This document shows, one piece after another, positions 25,451 to 35,707 of a DNA stretch of 64,000 nucleotides. The translations under genes were made by a program, and so were the position numbers. The stretch comes from Neptuniibacter victor (lineage in GTDB: Bacteria > Pseudomonadota > Gammaproteobacteria > Pseudomonadales > Balneatricaceae). Location of the stretch: contig AP025763.1 in assembly GCA_027943745.1 (NCBI GenBank), forward strand, positions 2,108,001 through 2,172,000. Direction: 5' to 3'. Positions within the stretch are counted from its first letter, which is position 1; every line of letters starts with the position of its first letter. The notes beneath the pieces were generated by a model. It searched no databases, was not told where the DNA came from, and saw nothing but the letters and a program-made list of their open reading frames with translations.

Positions 25451-28168
25451 ATGACAAGTCCTATCGATTTCGACCCATCCAGCTCCGTTAAAACACTCGA
25501 CGGAACAGAGCACAGTTACCATAGCCTTCCAGATACCGCAAAACAGTTTGGTATCGATCTTGATGCATTACCTTTTTCACTACGTCCCATTCTAGAAGGC
25601 ATTGCCCGGAATGTTGGCCAGAACGGCGTTACTGCTGAGCAAATTAAGGCGCTAGGAAGCTGGACTGAACATCAGGGGACAAAGCCGATCGAAATCCCTT
25701 TTACTGCAGGCCGCGTCATCATGCACGACCTGAGTGGCACACCCGCCATAGTGGATTTTGCTGCAATGCGTTCAGCCGTTCAGCGCATGGGCATGGACCC
25801 AGCAATCATTGAGCCTTTGGTACGCGCAGATCTTGTTATTGACCATACCGTTACGATGGACAATACCGGCAGCCCCGCTTCACTTAGAATCAATGGCGAA
25901 TTGGAAGCTGAAAGAAACAAAGAACGTTATGCCTTCTTGAAATGGGGCGCGCAGGCATTTGATACTATTCGTATTATTCCACCGCAAACCGGCATTGTTC
26001 ATCAGGTTAATCTGGAATACCTGGCACAAGGCTACCTCAACATTAATAACCTTATGGTCCCTGATACGCTCATTGGTATGGATAGCCATACACCAATGGC
26101 CAATGCCCTGGGCATTGTAGGCTGGGGTGTTGGCGGTATTGAAGCTGGAGCTTCCATGCTTGGCCAGCCAATGCAAATGCTAGCGCCTGAAGTTGTTGGT
26201 GTTGAGCTTACAGGCGCACTAAGAGAAGGCGTTACTGCAACAGATTTAGTACTAACGATTACTGAAATGTTGCGAAAATATCCTGCAGGGGTTGTCGGTA
26301 AATTTGTTGAATACGTGGGTGAAGGCTGCGCCAACCTCTCCCTTCCTGACCGTGCAACCATCGCCAACATGTCGCCTGAGTATGGCGCAACCATGGGTTT
26401 CTTCCCATTTGACGAAGTATCTGCCGATTATATGAAAGCAACCGGCAGGGATGGCGACCTACCACTTGCCTTCTATAAAGCGCAAAACATGGCTTGGACA
26501 CCTGGCCAAGCGCTTCCACGCTATACGGATCTTCTTCAGCTTGATCTATCCACAGTTGAACCATCTGTTGCTGGCCCGAAACGACCTCAGGACAGACTAC
26601 CTTTAGCCGAGATTGGCAACGTATTCAGAAAAGCAGCTTCCGAAGGCGAGCGCACCCCTGAGGTTGTTAACGTGACACCTATGAAAGCAGACGAAGCGGG
26701 TATTTTCGCGCCACTGCCTGAAAGGGAGTTAAAAGACGGCGATATCGTAATTGCTGCAATTACAGCCTGCACCAATACCTCTAACCCCGGCTTATTGATT
26801 GCTGCTGGCCTACTTGCCAAGAAGGCCAATGAACTTGGGATGAAAGTACCGAATGGCATTAAAACGTCGCTAGCACCGGGATCACCCGTTGCCACGGATT
26901 TTTTAACAAAAGCGGGACTACAACAGCATTTAGATGCATTAGGTTTTAACACAGCAGGTTACGGTTGTACTACCTGCGTTGGTAATTCTGGCCCCCTTGC
27001 ACCTAGCATTGAAGAAGCACTACAAAAGCACGATATTATCGCAGCATCTGTTTTGTCTGGTAACCGTAACTTTGAAGGCCGCGTACACCCGGATGTTGAT
27101 ACCAACTTCCTAATGTCTCCACCGCTGGTTGTTGCTATGGCAATGGCAGGTAATGTAAATATCGATGTTACTACCCAGCCAATTAGCCAAGATGCCAACG
27201 GCAACGATGTTTTCCTTAAGGATATTTGGCCAAGTAACGCTGAAATTAGCCAAACAATGCTTGAATGTATGGATCCCAAAGCTTTCAGAGAAACCTATGA
27301 AAACTCTCTTGATGGCCCAGCTACTTGGCAGAACCTGGAATCCCCTACTGGCCCTGTTTATGACTGGGCTCCAGATTCAACCTATATCCAAGAAATCTCT
27401 TTCTTCGATGGCTTCTCTCTGGAGACACCACAAGACGCATTAAACAACATTTCAGGTGCGCGCATGCTGGTCATGTGTGATGACAACACAACAACAGACC
27501 ATATATCTCCGGTAAGCCGAATTCGCCCAGATTCGCCTCCTGGTGAATACCTAAGCTCACAAGGTGTTGCAGATACGGATATGACTTCACTTGGCGCGCG
27601 CCGCGGCAACCACCACGTGATGCTGCGTAGTATTTTCGGTAATGGCAAAGCCAGAAATCTATTACTACCTGGCACAACAGGTGCAGTAACAAATTATTAC
27701 CCATCTGAGGGCAAGCCTGCGCAAATGTCGATTTATGATGCTGCAGAACGCTACCGCGGAGAAGGCACATCGACCGTTGTTTTCGGTGGTAAGCTTTATG
27801 GTACAGGCTCATCACGTGACTGGGCTGCCAAAGGCCCAGCACTACTGGGTGTGCGAGCAATTATTGCTGAAAGCTTTGAGCGTATTCACAAGTCCAACCT
27901 AGTGGGTATGGGTGTTTTACCACTGCAACTTCCTGAAGGTGTAACTCGCGCCTCATTGAACCTGGATGGCACAGAAACCTTCGATCTAAACGGCATCGAC
28001 ACCCTTGAACCTCGAGGTGCAGTGGGCCTAACTATTCACCGAGCGGACGGTTCATCGCAGCAGCTGGAGTTAACTTCACGCGTAGATACATCATCTGAAT
28101 TGGATCAAATACGTCACAAAGGCATCCTACCAATGGTATTGCGAGATATTATTGCCTCGAATAGTTAA
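25451..28168 (+). CDS. acnA: aconitate hydratase A
   Basis: A 905-residue AcnA/IRP-type aconitase. The 4Fe-4S ligands are in CTNTSNP (near residue 440) and YGCTTCVGNSGP (near 505); DLVIDHTVTMD, MSPEYGATMGFFP and GSSRDWAAKGP are the other conserved blocks. It converts citrate to isocitrate, usually the stress- or stationary-phase enzyme. Two loops differ from classic AcnA: GMDSHTPM in place of G-D-S-H-T-T and CDDNTTTDHIS before the swivel domain. The ATG at 25451 with GAGG 9 bases upstream is preferred to a GTG at 25436. An AcnD-like methylcitrate role is not excluded. Confidence 0.93.
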   Translation: MTSPIDFDPSSSVKTLDGTEHSYHSLPDTAKQFGIDLDALPFSLRPILEGIARNVGQNGVTAEQIKALGSWTEHQGTKPIEIPFTAGRVIMHDLSGTPAIVDFAAMRSAVQRMGMDPAIIEPLVRADLVIDHTVTMDNTGSPASLRINGELEAERNKERYAFLKWGAQAFDTIRIIPPQTGIVHQVNLEYLAQGYLNINNLMVPDTLIGMDSHTPMANALGIVGWGVGGIEAGASMLGQPMQMLAPEVVGVELTGALREGVTATDLVLTITEMLRKYPAGVVGKFVEYVGEGCANLSLPDRATIANMSPEYGATMGFFPFDEVSADYMKATGRDGDLPLAFYKAQNMAWTPGQALPRYTDLLQLDLSTVEPSVAGPKRPQDRLPLAEIGNVFRKAASEGERTPEVVNVTPMKADEAGIFAPLPERELKDGDIVIAAITACTNTSNPGLLIAAGLLAKKANELGMKVPNGIKTSLAPGSPVATDFLTKAGLQQHLDALGFNTAGYGCTTCVGNSGPLAPSIEEALQKHDIIAASVLSGNRNFEGRVHPDVDTNFLMSPPLVVAMAMAGNVNIDVTTQPISQDANGNDVFLKDIWPSNAEISQTMLECMDPKAFRETYENSLDGPATWQNLESPTGPVYDWAPDSTYIQEISFFDGFSLETPQDALNNISGARMLVMCDDNTTTDHISPVSRIRPDSPPGEYLSSQGVADTDMTSLGARRGNHHVMLRSIFGNGKARNLLLPGTTGAVTNYYPSEGKPAQMSIYDAAERYRGEGTSTVVFGGKLYGTGSSRDWAAKGPALLGVRAIIAESFERIHKSNLVGMGVLPLQLPEGVTRASLNLDGTETFDLNGIDTLEPRGAVGLTIHRADGSSQQLELTSRVDTSSELDQIRHKGILPMVLRDIIASNS

Positions 28169-28190
28169 CAATACTTTTAGCTTGTAAAAA

Positions 28191-28212
28191 CCCCGCATCT
28201 GCGGGGTTTTTT
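28191..28212 (+). terminator. intrinsic terminator of acnA
   Basis: CCCCGC-ATCT-GCGGGG followed by six T's, 20 bases after the acnA stop codon. Confidence 0.93.
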
Positions 28213-28228
28213 ATTATCTTTTAAACAT

Positions 28229-28262
28229 AAAAAAACCTTGGCATTCACATACCAAGGTTTTG
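28229..28262 (-). terminator. intrinsic terminator of cysB
   Basis: CCTTGG (28236-28241) pairs with CCAAGG (28252-28257) and flanking AAAA/TTTT extend the stem; on the minus strand a T-run follows, 22 bases past the cysB-like stop. Confidence 0.85.
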
Positions 28263-28283
28263 ATAACTATCAACAGCTAAAAC

Positions 28284-29303
<1,020 letters not shown>

Positions 29304-29370
29304 TTAATATGCACATTATTATAACAGTTTAGAATAAAATCCACAGTTCGAAAACCATGATAAACAACCA

Positions 29371-30471
29371 CTAAAGACGCGTATTTAGCCGCCTAACCTC
29401 TTCATCCTGCGCAATAATTTTCTTTTCCAAGCTGGCTAAGCGAGCAAGCGACCTAACCAACTCTTCCTCTTTGTCTTTCAGCTGGCTTCGCATACTACTT
29501 TCGCGACGAGACTGCTCGGTAGTCAAAGCAACCTGCTTCTGTCGCGCCTTTCTTAACTCTTCATCTATTACTTTTACTTTATCTTCTAACCTTTTGTTTT
29601 TGTTAGTTTCAGCAAGCAGAGACGAGTTGACTTTTGAAAGATCCCGAGTCTGACCCGATGTATCTAGCTTGATCCTCTTAAGCTCATCTTCCAAACTCTT
29701 TATCTGTGTTTTCTGCGTGTCATTTTTAACATCTTTACGCGCCAATTCCGCCTGCATGTCGTGAATACTTTTAGTTAAAGCGGACTCTTTCTTCCCCACT
29801 TCATCACGAAGCTTTTCTAGTGCACCTCGATAATAACGGACGTCCGCGTCCGCCTTACTAACAGCTTCGAGTGTATGCCGCTGCTCCTCTTTGATACGCT
29901 GATCAAAGGTACGCTTACTATCATCATAAGTCTTACGCAGGTGATTTAGCTCCTGCTCAACATTCATACGACTTTGTTCTTCTTGCTTTCTCTGTGATGT
30001 TTCCGCTGCTAAATTTGCTTTTAGGACCTCAATTTCAGCTTCCAAACCCTTAACTTGAGTTTGCACATCCTCTTTTTTAACCACCTCTTCGCGCAGCTTA
30101 TCTTCGATATCTAGAAGGCGACTACGTGATTCTTTAAGCGTTTCATCAGCCTCTCTGCGAACAACATCGATACCAACTTCATGACTATGCTTAACTTCAA
30201 CGAACTTACTACTCGCTTCCTGAACAGCCTCCTGCCAAACTCTTGCGAAAGATTGACTTAATGCCTCAGGGACATCAGGAACAATGACCGAAGTTCCCAT
30301 TACAGAAAGACGATCAGGAACCAGAGACCACCATTGATTAAAACTTTCCTCAACGTCCTGCTCTGAACAACCAATTGATTCAGCGATCACAGGCGCACTT
30401 GGCTTCATACCAGCCATTAACAATCGATCAGCGGTTGAATAAACGACTTCTTTAAATTCCATATCACTCAT
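29371..30471 (-). CDS. KfrA-like DNA-binding coiled-coil protein
   Basis: A 366-residue protein. Residues 1-75 (VVYSTADRLLMAGMKPSAPVI, then IGCSEQDVEESFNQWW) match the KfrA N-terminal DNA-binding domain; residues 85-366 are a nearly unbroken charged coiled coil. KfrA of IncP plasmids is a transcriptional autoregulator thought to aid plasmid segregation. Here the gene is on the chromosome between cysB and rluC, 17 bases after rluC, so it may be co-transcribed with it. A nucleoid or chromosome-organising role is speculation. No plasmid genes are near. Confidence 0.78.
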   Translation of the reverse strand: MSDMEFKEVVYSTADRLLMAGMKPSAPVIAESIGCSEQDVEESFNQWWSLVPDRLSVMGTSVIVPDVPEALSQSFARVWQEAVQEASSKFVEVKHSHEVGIDVVRREADETLKESRSRLLDIEDKLREEVVKKEDVQTQVKGLEAEIEVLKANLAAETSQRKQEEQSRMNVEQELNHLRKTYDDSKRTFDQRIKEEQRHTLEAVSKADADVRYYRGALEKLRDEVGKKESALTKSIHDMQAELARKDVKNDTQKTQIKSLEDELKRIKLDTSGQTRDLSKVNSSLLAETNKNKRLEDKVKVIDEELRKARQKQVALTTEQSRRESSMRSQLKDKEEELVRSLARLASLEKKIIAQDEEVRRLNTRL

Positions 30472-30488
30472 AAATCAACAAAGTTCCG

Positions 30489-31454
30489 TTAACTATTCTT
30501 ACTTCTAAAACTGGCAACTGCCTTCTGCAAAGATATATCTAGCGGCGCCTTTATAACCTTGCGACCACCTGATGGCAAAGGAAAACGCAACTCAGCGGCA
30601 TGTAAAAACAAACGCCCAAAGCCCTGATCTTTCATTTCAGCATTCATCTCATCCGTGCCGTACTTTTCATCCCCGACAATAGGATGACCTTCAAACTGAC
30701 AATGCACTCTTATTTGGTGTGTTCTTCCCGTTATTGGCCTAGCTTCAACCAACGTTGCTCGCTTCCCAAATCTCTCAAGCACTTTAAATTCAGTTAGGGA
30801 CGCCTTGCCCTCCGCAGAGACCTTAACAACTCGCTCACCAGATTTAAGCTCGTTTTTCCGTAAAGGTGCATCAACTTTACGCTTTCTATCATTCCAAGAC
30901 CCTACAACCAATGCATGATAAATTTTGGTGATTGTGCTTTTTTGTAGTGATTCATGCATAAGCTTCAGCGCACTACGCTTTTTAGCCAAGAGGATACAAC
31001 CAGAGGTATCTCTATCAAGACGATGCACTAACTCCAGAAACTTTGCCTGCGGGCGCATTTGCCGAAAACTTTCGATTAAACCGAGACTAATACCGCTACC
31101 GCCGTGCACAGCAATGCCAGAAGGCTTATTGACGACAATAATATCGTTATCTTCATACAGCACAGCCGCTTCTAGCAGTTCTGTCAGATTATTACTGATT
31201 TTTGCTGGCTCCTGACGCTCAGACAATCGTACAGGCGGTATACGTACCAGATCATTAAGCTGTAATTTATAATCAGGTTTAACTCGTTTTTTGTTAACAC
31301 GAACCTCACCTTTTCGCACAATTCTATAAATAAGGCTTTTTGGAGCCCCCTTTAAAGCAGTGATAAGAAAATTATCGACTCGTTGGCCTTCATTTCCCTC
31401 GGAAATTTCAACGAAACGCACTTTACTGGCTGGTGAATTATTTTGTTGCGACAT
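30489..31454 (-). CDS. rluC: 23S rRNA pseudouridine synthase RluC
   Basis: A 321-residue protein: S4 RNA-binding domain (residues 20-75, [29 protein letters not shown]) followed by the RluA-type catalytic domain with [15 protein letters not shown] near residue 145, where the second D of RLD is the nucleophile. RluC makes pseudouridines 955, 2504 and 2580 in 23S rRNA in E. coli. Divergent from rne, as in E. coli and Pseudomonas, which supports the name. The KfrA-like gene follows by 17 bases. Confidence 0.95.
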   Translation of the reverse strand: MSQQNNSPASKVRFVEISEGNEGQRVDNFLITALKGAPKSLIYRIVRKGEVRVNKKRVKPDYKLQLNDLVRIPPVRLSERQEPAKISNNLTELLEAAVLYEDNDIIVVNKPSGIAVHGGSGISLGLIESFRQMRPQAKFLELVHRLDRDTSGCILLAKKRSALKLMHESLQKSTITKIYHALVVGSWNDRKRKVDAPLRKNELKSGERVVKVSAEGKASLTEFKVLERFGKRATLVEARPITGRTHQIRVHCQFEGHPIVGDEKYGTDEMNAEMKDQGFGRLFLHAAELRFPLPSGGRKVIKAPLDISLQKAVASFRSKNS

Positions 31455-31480
31455 ATTTATAATGAAAACCGATTAGCGAA

Positions 31481-31509
31481 TTGATGCAATTGTTCATAGC
31501 TGCTATATT
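31481..31509 (+). promoter_or_regulatory. putative sigma-70 promoter of rne
   Basis: TTGATG (31481-31486), 17-base spacer, TATATT (31504-31509). The predicted transcript start near 31516 gives a leader of about 460 bases before the rne ATG, in keeping with the long rne leaders known in enterobacteria. Confidence 0.65.
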
Positions 31510-31664
31510 CTAGCGCTGCCGTGGTCTGTTGGCTTTATCTTTTTTCAAATGCCGTAATACAGACCCGTGAATTGCAGAATAAGAACCAAATTCTGCTGAG
31601 AAAACGGCAATTTAATGAATATAAATTTAGAACAGCTTTTCACCCAGTCGGTAAACCGGTTGGA

Positions 31665-31749
31665 GGTAGAGATGCGCATTAGCCAGGAACCTGCTGTATT
31701 CAGCAGTCACAATTAGAAAGAAGAACGTTAGGCTGATGATTCCTCTACC
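31665..31749 (+). promoter_or_regulatory. branched stem-loop in the rne 5' leader, candidate autoregulatory element
   Basis: GGTAGAG (31665-31671) pairs with CTCTACC (31743-31749); inside, TTAGCC (31679-31684) pairs with GGCTGA (31731-31736) allowing one G-U, and CTGCTG (31691-31696) pairs with CAGCAG (31701-31706) around a TATT loop. In E. coli RNase E binds stem-loops in its own leader and cuts its mRNA. The element here could serve the same feedback; its sequence similarity to the E. coli hairpins was not tested. Confidence 0.55.
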
Positions 31750-31974
31750 GAGGACGATTACTTCGCCGCTTGCAAAGTAATTACAACACATTGAATAAAT
31801 AAACCGCTCTCCACAGCTCCAATATAATTGTTTGAGCGATGCAGAGCGTCTATTGATTGTAAGGGCATAAATAAGCCTTACAAAGAACAATGTTCATAAC
31901 ATGTCCAAAAGACAGGCACCCTATTTACTTCAGGGACCACCTGCTGCGTGAAAGGCGTTCGATAAGAGAACGCT

Positions 31975-34854
31975 ATGAAAAGAATGCTAATTAACGCGAC
32001 TCAACCTGAAGAGTTGCGCGTTGCCCTGGTTGATGGCCAGCGCCTTTATGATCTAGATATCGAATCTGGCTCACGTGAACAGAAAAAAGCGAACATCTAT
32101 AAAGGGAAAATCACCCGCATAGAACCAAGCCTAGAAGCCGCTTTTGTCGATTACGGTTCAGAACGTCACGGTTTTCTTCCACTTAAAGAGATCTCTCGTG
32201 AGTACTTCACTCAGCCGCCAACTCGCGGCTCTAGACCAAACATCAAAGAAGTTCTTAAAGAAGGCACTGAAGTAATCGTTCAGGTTGATAAAGAGGAGCG
32301 TGGCAATAAAGGCGCTGCTTTAACAACCTTTATCAGCCTTGCCGGACGCTATCTTGTACTAATGCCTAACAACCCAAGAGCAGGCGGAATTTCTCGCCGC
32401 ATCGAAGGCGAAGAGCGCACTCAGTTAAAAGAAGCATTGGCCGGTGTTAATATCCCTAAACAGATGGGAATTATTGTACGCACAGCCGGTGTCGGTCGCA
32501 GCAGTGAAGAGCTTCAATGGGATTTTGAGTATTTAAAAACCCTTTGGACTGCTATCACACAAGCATCGTCAGAGAAGTCAGCACCTTTCCTTATTTATCA
32601 AGAAAGCAATGTTGTTATCCGAGCAGTACGCGACTACCTTCGTTCTGACATCGGGGAAGTCTTAATTGATGATCCTCAGGTTTTCGAAGACGCACGCAAC
32701 TTCGTAAAACAGGTTATGCCTACTTACGAAAACAAGATCCGCCTTTATGCTGAACAAACACCATTGTTCAATCGCTTTCAGATCGAAACGCAGATTGAAA
32801 CAGCATTCCAACGTGAAGTTACACTGCCTTCTGGTGGCTCGATTGTTATCGATCCTACTGAAGCACTTGTTTCGATTGATATTAACTCCGCAAGAGCAAC
32901 ACGCGGCGGCGATATCGAGGAAACAGCAGTTCACACGAATTTAGAAGCTGCAGATGAGATTGCACGTCAACTTCGTTTGCGCGATATAGGCGGCTTAGTT
33001 GTCATCGATTTCATCGACATGACACCGATCAAAAACCAACGCGAAGTTGAAAATCGTCTACGCGATGCACTGAAGCTGGATCGCGCACGCGTTCAGATGG
33101 GTCGAATCTCACGCTTCGGCTTACTCGAGATGTCCCGCCAACGACTACGCCCTTCTCTAGCGGAAACACGCGGCGTCGTTTGCCCACGCTGTAGCGGACA
33201 AGGCACTATTCGCGACACTGAATCTCTTGCCCTATCCATTCTTCGCTTAATTGAAGAAGAGTCAGGCAAAGACAGGACGGCTCAGATTAGAGCAATTCTT
33301 CCAGTTACTGTTGCAACATATCTTCTGAATGAAAAACGTCATGCAGTTCACGACATTGAACTTCGTCAAAATGTTCGCGTAGTGATCGTACCTAACCCGA
33401 ATATGGAAACACCTCACTATGAGGTTGTACGCCTTCGTGATGACCATACAGTCGCTACGACAAATGACGCTAGTTATACTATGCAGCCAGAGCCTGCTGA
33501 CGAAGCGCCAATCGAAGCCGCTGCTACAACACAAACCGTTGTTGCACGTGAGCAAGCAGCCGTACGCAGCGTTGCACCAAAAACACCTGCACCAGAAGCA
33601 GCAACTGAAAGCAAGGCTGAGCCAAAACAGGCCAAGGCACAATCCAATCAGAGCCAAGCACCTGAAAGCTTAGGCAGTCGTTTTGTTGGCATGCTAAAAG
33701 GTATCTTCGGAACAGCAGAGCCTGCTGAGAAAGAAGCACCTGCAACAACTGAAAAAGAAAAGAGCAGCAAACCAAAACGCAAGCGCAACAATGATCGTAA
33801 CGACTCAGGTCGCAACAAACGCCGCCGCCGCGATAACGATCGTAAGCAAAGAGGCGTACCAAAGCAAAACGATGAGATCATTACTGTTCAGCCAGAGCCG
33901 GATCTACCACCGCCAACTGCGACTTCCGACGAAAAGCCAAAACGTCGTCGCCGCAAGCGCAAGTCAGATCAAGACAACAAAGACACTCGTCCATCTGAAG
34001 AGCTAAACAACAATAGCCCTGAAGAGGAAGAAGCGCCGCGTAACCCACGTCGTCGCGGTCGTCGTCGTCGTCCTAGTGAGCGCACAGCAAATCGCAGCAA
34101 TACCGCTGAAAACACTGCGATTGAAAACAATGAAGCAGCAACTGCGAATACAGAAGCTAAAGTAGAGGCTAAAGCAGAAGCGCCGATTGCAACTGCTGAA
34201 GAAAAAGTGGCCCAGCCAACGACTGACGCATCCAGCAATGAAAAAGCTGAAGCAACAGAATCAGCCGCTACTGATGCACCTGCTACTACTGATACCTCAG
34301 AAGCTATCACTGAAAAAGCAGAAACAACTGAAGCGACTAATACAGCTCAAACCGAACAAGCAGATGATACTGCTGAAAGCACTGCCGAAAAACCTGAACC
34401 AGCTGAAGCAACAGTAGCCGCGGATACGGAAAGCACAGTTAAGACTGAAGCTGCTCCTGTAGAAAAAGCTAAAACCGACGAACCAGCACCGGCACCGGCA
34501 TCAGAAGACGTTAAATCTGCTGATACAGCCGCAACCGAACCTGCAGAAGCCGAAACTGTCGACACTGAAAAGAGCGAAGCCTCTGGATCAGAAAAAACAG
34601 AGAAAGCTGATGACGCAGTTGAAGCGCCTGCAACTCAAGAAGCAGAGCCCGTAATAAAGACTGATAGCGAAACAGTAGAAGCTGTTGAGGCTCCCGCCCC
34701 AACAACTGAAAATGCTGAAACCACTATCGACAGCAATGCGATGGAGACCAAAGAAGCACCAGCAACTGAAGCTCCTGTACGCAAACGACGCACTCGCCGC
34801 GCGCCTAACGACCCTAGAGAGGTCAAAAAGCGCCAAGAAAGCGAAAGCAATTAA
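31975..34854 (+). CDS. rne: ribonuclease E
   Basis: A 959-residue RNase E. The catalytic half includes the S1 domain (about residues 35-125), D302 in [11 protein letters not shown] and D345 in VVIDFIDM (matching E. coli D303 and D346), and the zinc-link CPRC at residues 403-406. It is the endonuclease of the RNA degradosome, active in rRNA, tRNA and mRNA processing. The C-terminal half from about residue 510 is low complexity: an amphipathic stretch [10 protein letters not shown] (about 565-575, a likely membrane-binding helix), arginine-rich blocks ([18 protein letters not shown]) and long A/E/T-rich acidic runs. Preceded by a long structured leader. Confidence 0.97.
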   Translation: MKRMLINATQPEELRVALVDGQRLYDLDIESGSREQKKANIYKGKITRIEPSLEAAFVDYGSERHGFLPLKEISREYFTQPPTRGSRPNIKEVLKEGTEVIVQVDKEERGNKGAALTTFISLAGRYLVLMPNNPRAGGISRRIEGEERTQLKEALAGVNIPKQMGIIVRTAGVGRSSEELQWDFEYLKTLWTAITQASSEKSAPFLIYQESNVVIRAVRDYLRSDIGEVLIDDPQVFEDARNFVKQVMPTYENKIRLYAEQTPLFNRFQIETQIETAFQREVTLPSGGSIVIDPTEALVSIDINSARATRGGDIEETAVHTNLEAADEIARQLRLRDIGGLVVIDFIDMTPIKNQREVENRLRDALKLDRARVQMGRISRFGLLEMSRQRLRPSLAETRGVVCPRCSGQGTIRDTESLALSILRLIEEESGKDRTAQIRAILPVTVATYLLNEKRHAVHDIELRQNVRVVIVPNPNMETPHYEVVRLRDDHTVATTNDASYTMQPEPADEAPIEAAATTQTVVAREQAAVRSVAPKTPAPEAATESKAEPKQAKAQSNQSQAPESLGSRFVGMLKGIFGTAEPAEKEAPATTEKEKSSKPKRKRNNDRNDSGRNKRRRRDNDRKQRGVPKQNDEIITVQPEPDLPPPTATSDEKPKRRRRKRKSDQDNKDTRPSEELNNNSPEEEEAPRNPRRRGRRRRPSERTANRSNTAENTAIENNEAATANTEAKVEAKAEAPIATAEEKVAQPTTDASSNEKAEATESAATDAPATTDTSEAITEKAETTEATNTAQTEQADDTAESTAEKPEPAEATVAADTESTVKTEAAPVEKAKTDEPAPAPASEDVKSADTAATEPAEAETVDTEKSEASGSEKTEKADDAVEAPATQEAEPVIKTDSETVEAVEAPAPTTENAETTIDSNAMETKEAPATEAPVRKRRTRRAPNDPREVKKRQESESN

Positions 34855-34868
34855 TATAGTATTGCATA

Positions 34869-34897
34869 AAAAAACGGGGCTTAGGCCCCGTTTTTTT
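34869..34897 (+). terminator. intrinsic terminator of rne
   Basis: CGGGGC (34875-34880), TTAG loop, GCCCCG (34885-34890), then seven T's. A-run before it makes it usable from the minus strand as well. Confidence 0.93.
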
Positions 34898-34958
34898 ATG
34901 CTCTAAACTACGCAAGAGCCAATATGGATAATATTGCTTAAACCTTTTTGAAACCCTT

Positions 34959-35123
34959 CTACTTCTTCTTTTTGAAGATATTCAAAAGCTTTTTCTTTGG
35001 ATCGGTTTCTTCCGTTGGTAGCGCCTTTTCAAGACGCTTCTGCAAAGAAGAAAAATGCTCCTCTTTTTTCCTGTGCTTTGCTTTCTCGCGCGAAGCACTC
35101 AAATCTACGACATTATTACCCAT
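34959..35123 (-). CDS. small basic hypothetical protein (54 residues)
   Basis: A 54-residue lysine-rich protein starting MGNNVVDLSASREKAK and ending LNIFKKKK. Helical and soluble; no family recognised. The ATG (35121-35123) is 2 bases after the stop of the oxidoreductase-like gene, so the two form a tiny operon, and their tight spacing supports it as a real gene. It lies between the rne terminator and icd. Confidence 0.6.
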   Translation of the reverse strand: MGNNVVDLSASREKAKHRKKEEHFSSLQKRLEKALPTEETDPKKKLLNIFKKKK

Positions 35124-35125
35124 GA

Positions 35126-35275
35126 CTAATTCTCGCTATCTTGTTTCGCCTTTGCTCGAGTAGCCTTCCACTCTGCGAGGGCATCAAAATAAATATCCCA
35201 TACACAAGGAGAGCAACCATTTTCACAGCACTCACAATCGGCAGGCGGTGTTGGTTTATCTGTTAATTCAGTCAT
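35126..35275 (-). CDS. oxidoreductase-like (PF09791-type) small cysteine protein
   Basis: A 49-residue protein: PPADCECCENGCSPCVWDIYFDALAEW carries the CxxC..GC.xCVWD pattern of the Oxidored-like family found near the start of eukaryotic and bacterial small proteins. Function is not established; the cysteines could bind metal. The ATG at 35275 has AGGA upstream; an in-frame ATG at 35293 would add MEEQDD. First gene of a two-gene unit with the 54-residue protein. Confidence 0.75.
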   Translation of the reverse strand: MTELTDKPTPPADCECCENGCSPCVWDIYFDALAEWKATRAKAKQDSEN

Positions 35276-35487
35276 ATCGTCCTGTTCTTCCATTACTTAT
35301 TCTAACGCCATGCACTGCTTAATAGAATCCCACCACCCCTATAACCGTTTTATCAGCTCCAAACCCTTGAGCCAAATCGACCAATCACTCTCGCCTTTGT
35401 AACTAATTCGAAAGAACGAAACGCTAAAATACCCAAAATCGCATCCAATGCAGCAAATTACTTTCATTAAAATCGACTACATCAGCA

Positions 35488-35510
35488 CTCATGCTGCATC
35501 GCAGCATGAG
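35488..35510. repeat. perfect 10-bp hairpin upstream of icd
   Basis: CTCATGCTGC, loop ATC, GCAGCATGAG: a perfect inverted repeat. A-rich sequence follows on the plus strand instead of T's, so on the plus strand it is not a terminator; it may be a binding site in the interval between icd and the small minus-strand operon. Confidence 0.6.
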
Positions 35511-35592
35511 TTATGTAAAAAAAGTTGTAAAAACACAACAACATTAGCCATAAGTACATAGGTCAGACGTATGACTATTGCGCTTAATTCAG

Positions 35593-35672
35593 TATAATTC
35601 TGTTACTAAATTACAACCATCGGGTTTGAAATAGTGGAGAAAGGTCGCCACAAGCAACCTTTATTCAAACCC
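35593..35672 (+). promoter_or_regulatory. icd promoter -10 and structured leader
   Basis: TATAAT at 35593-35598 is a perfect -10, though the -35 is weak. The leader then holds nested inverted repeats: GGGTTTGAA (35622-35630) with TTCAAACCC (35664-35672), and inside AAAGGT (35640-35645) with ACCTTT (35657-35662). GTGG (35634-35637) with CCAC (35648-35651) is a competing pairing. This may control icd translation or mRNA stability. Confidence 0.55.
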
Positions 35673-35707
35673 TTGGCTGCACTGCCATAAAACTTTTGGG
35701 GAATACA

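Noticed and set aside
31627-31890. 87-codon minus-strand frame in the rne leader
   Set aside because: It is the reverse of the structured leader; hydrophobic composition and lack of a start context argue against a gene.
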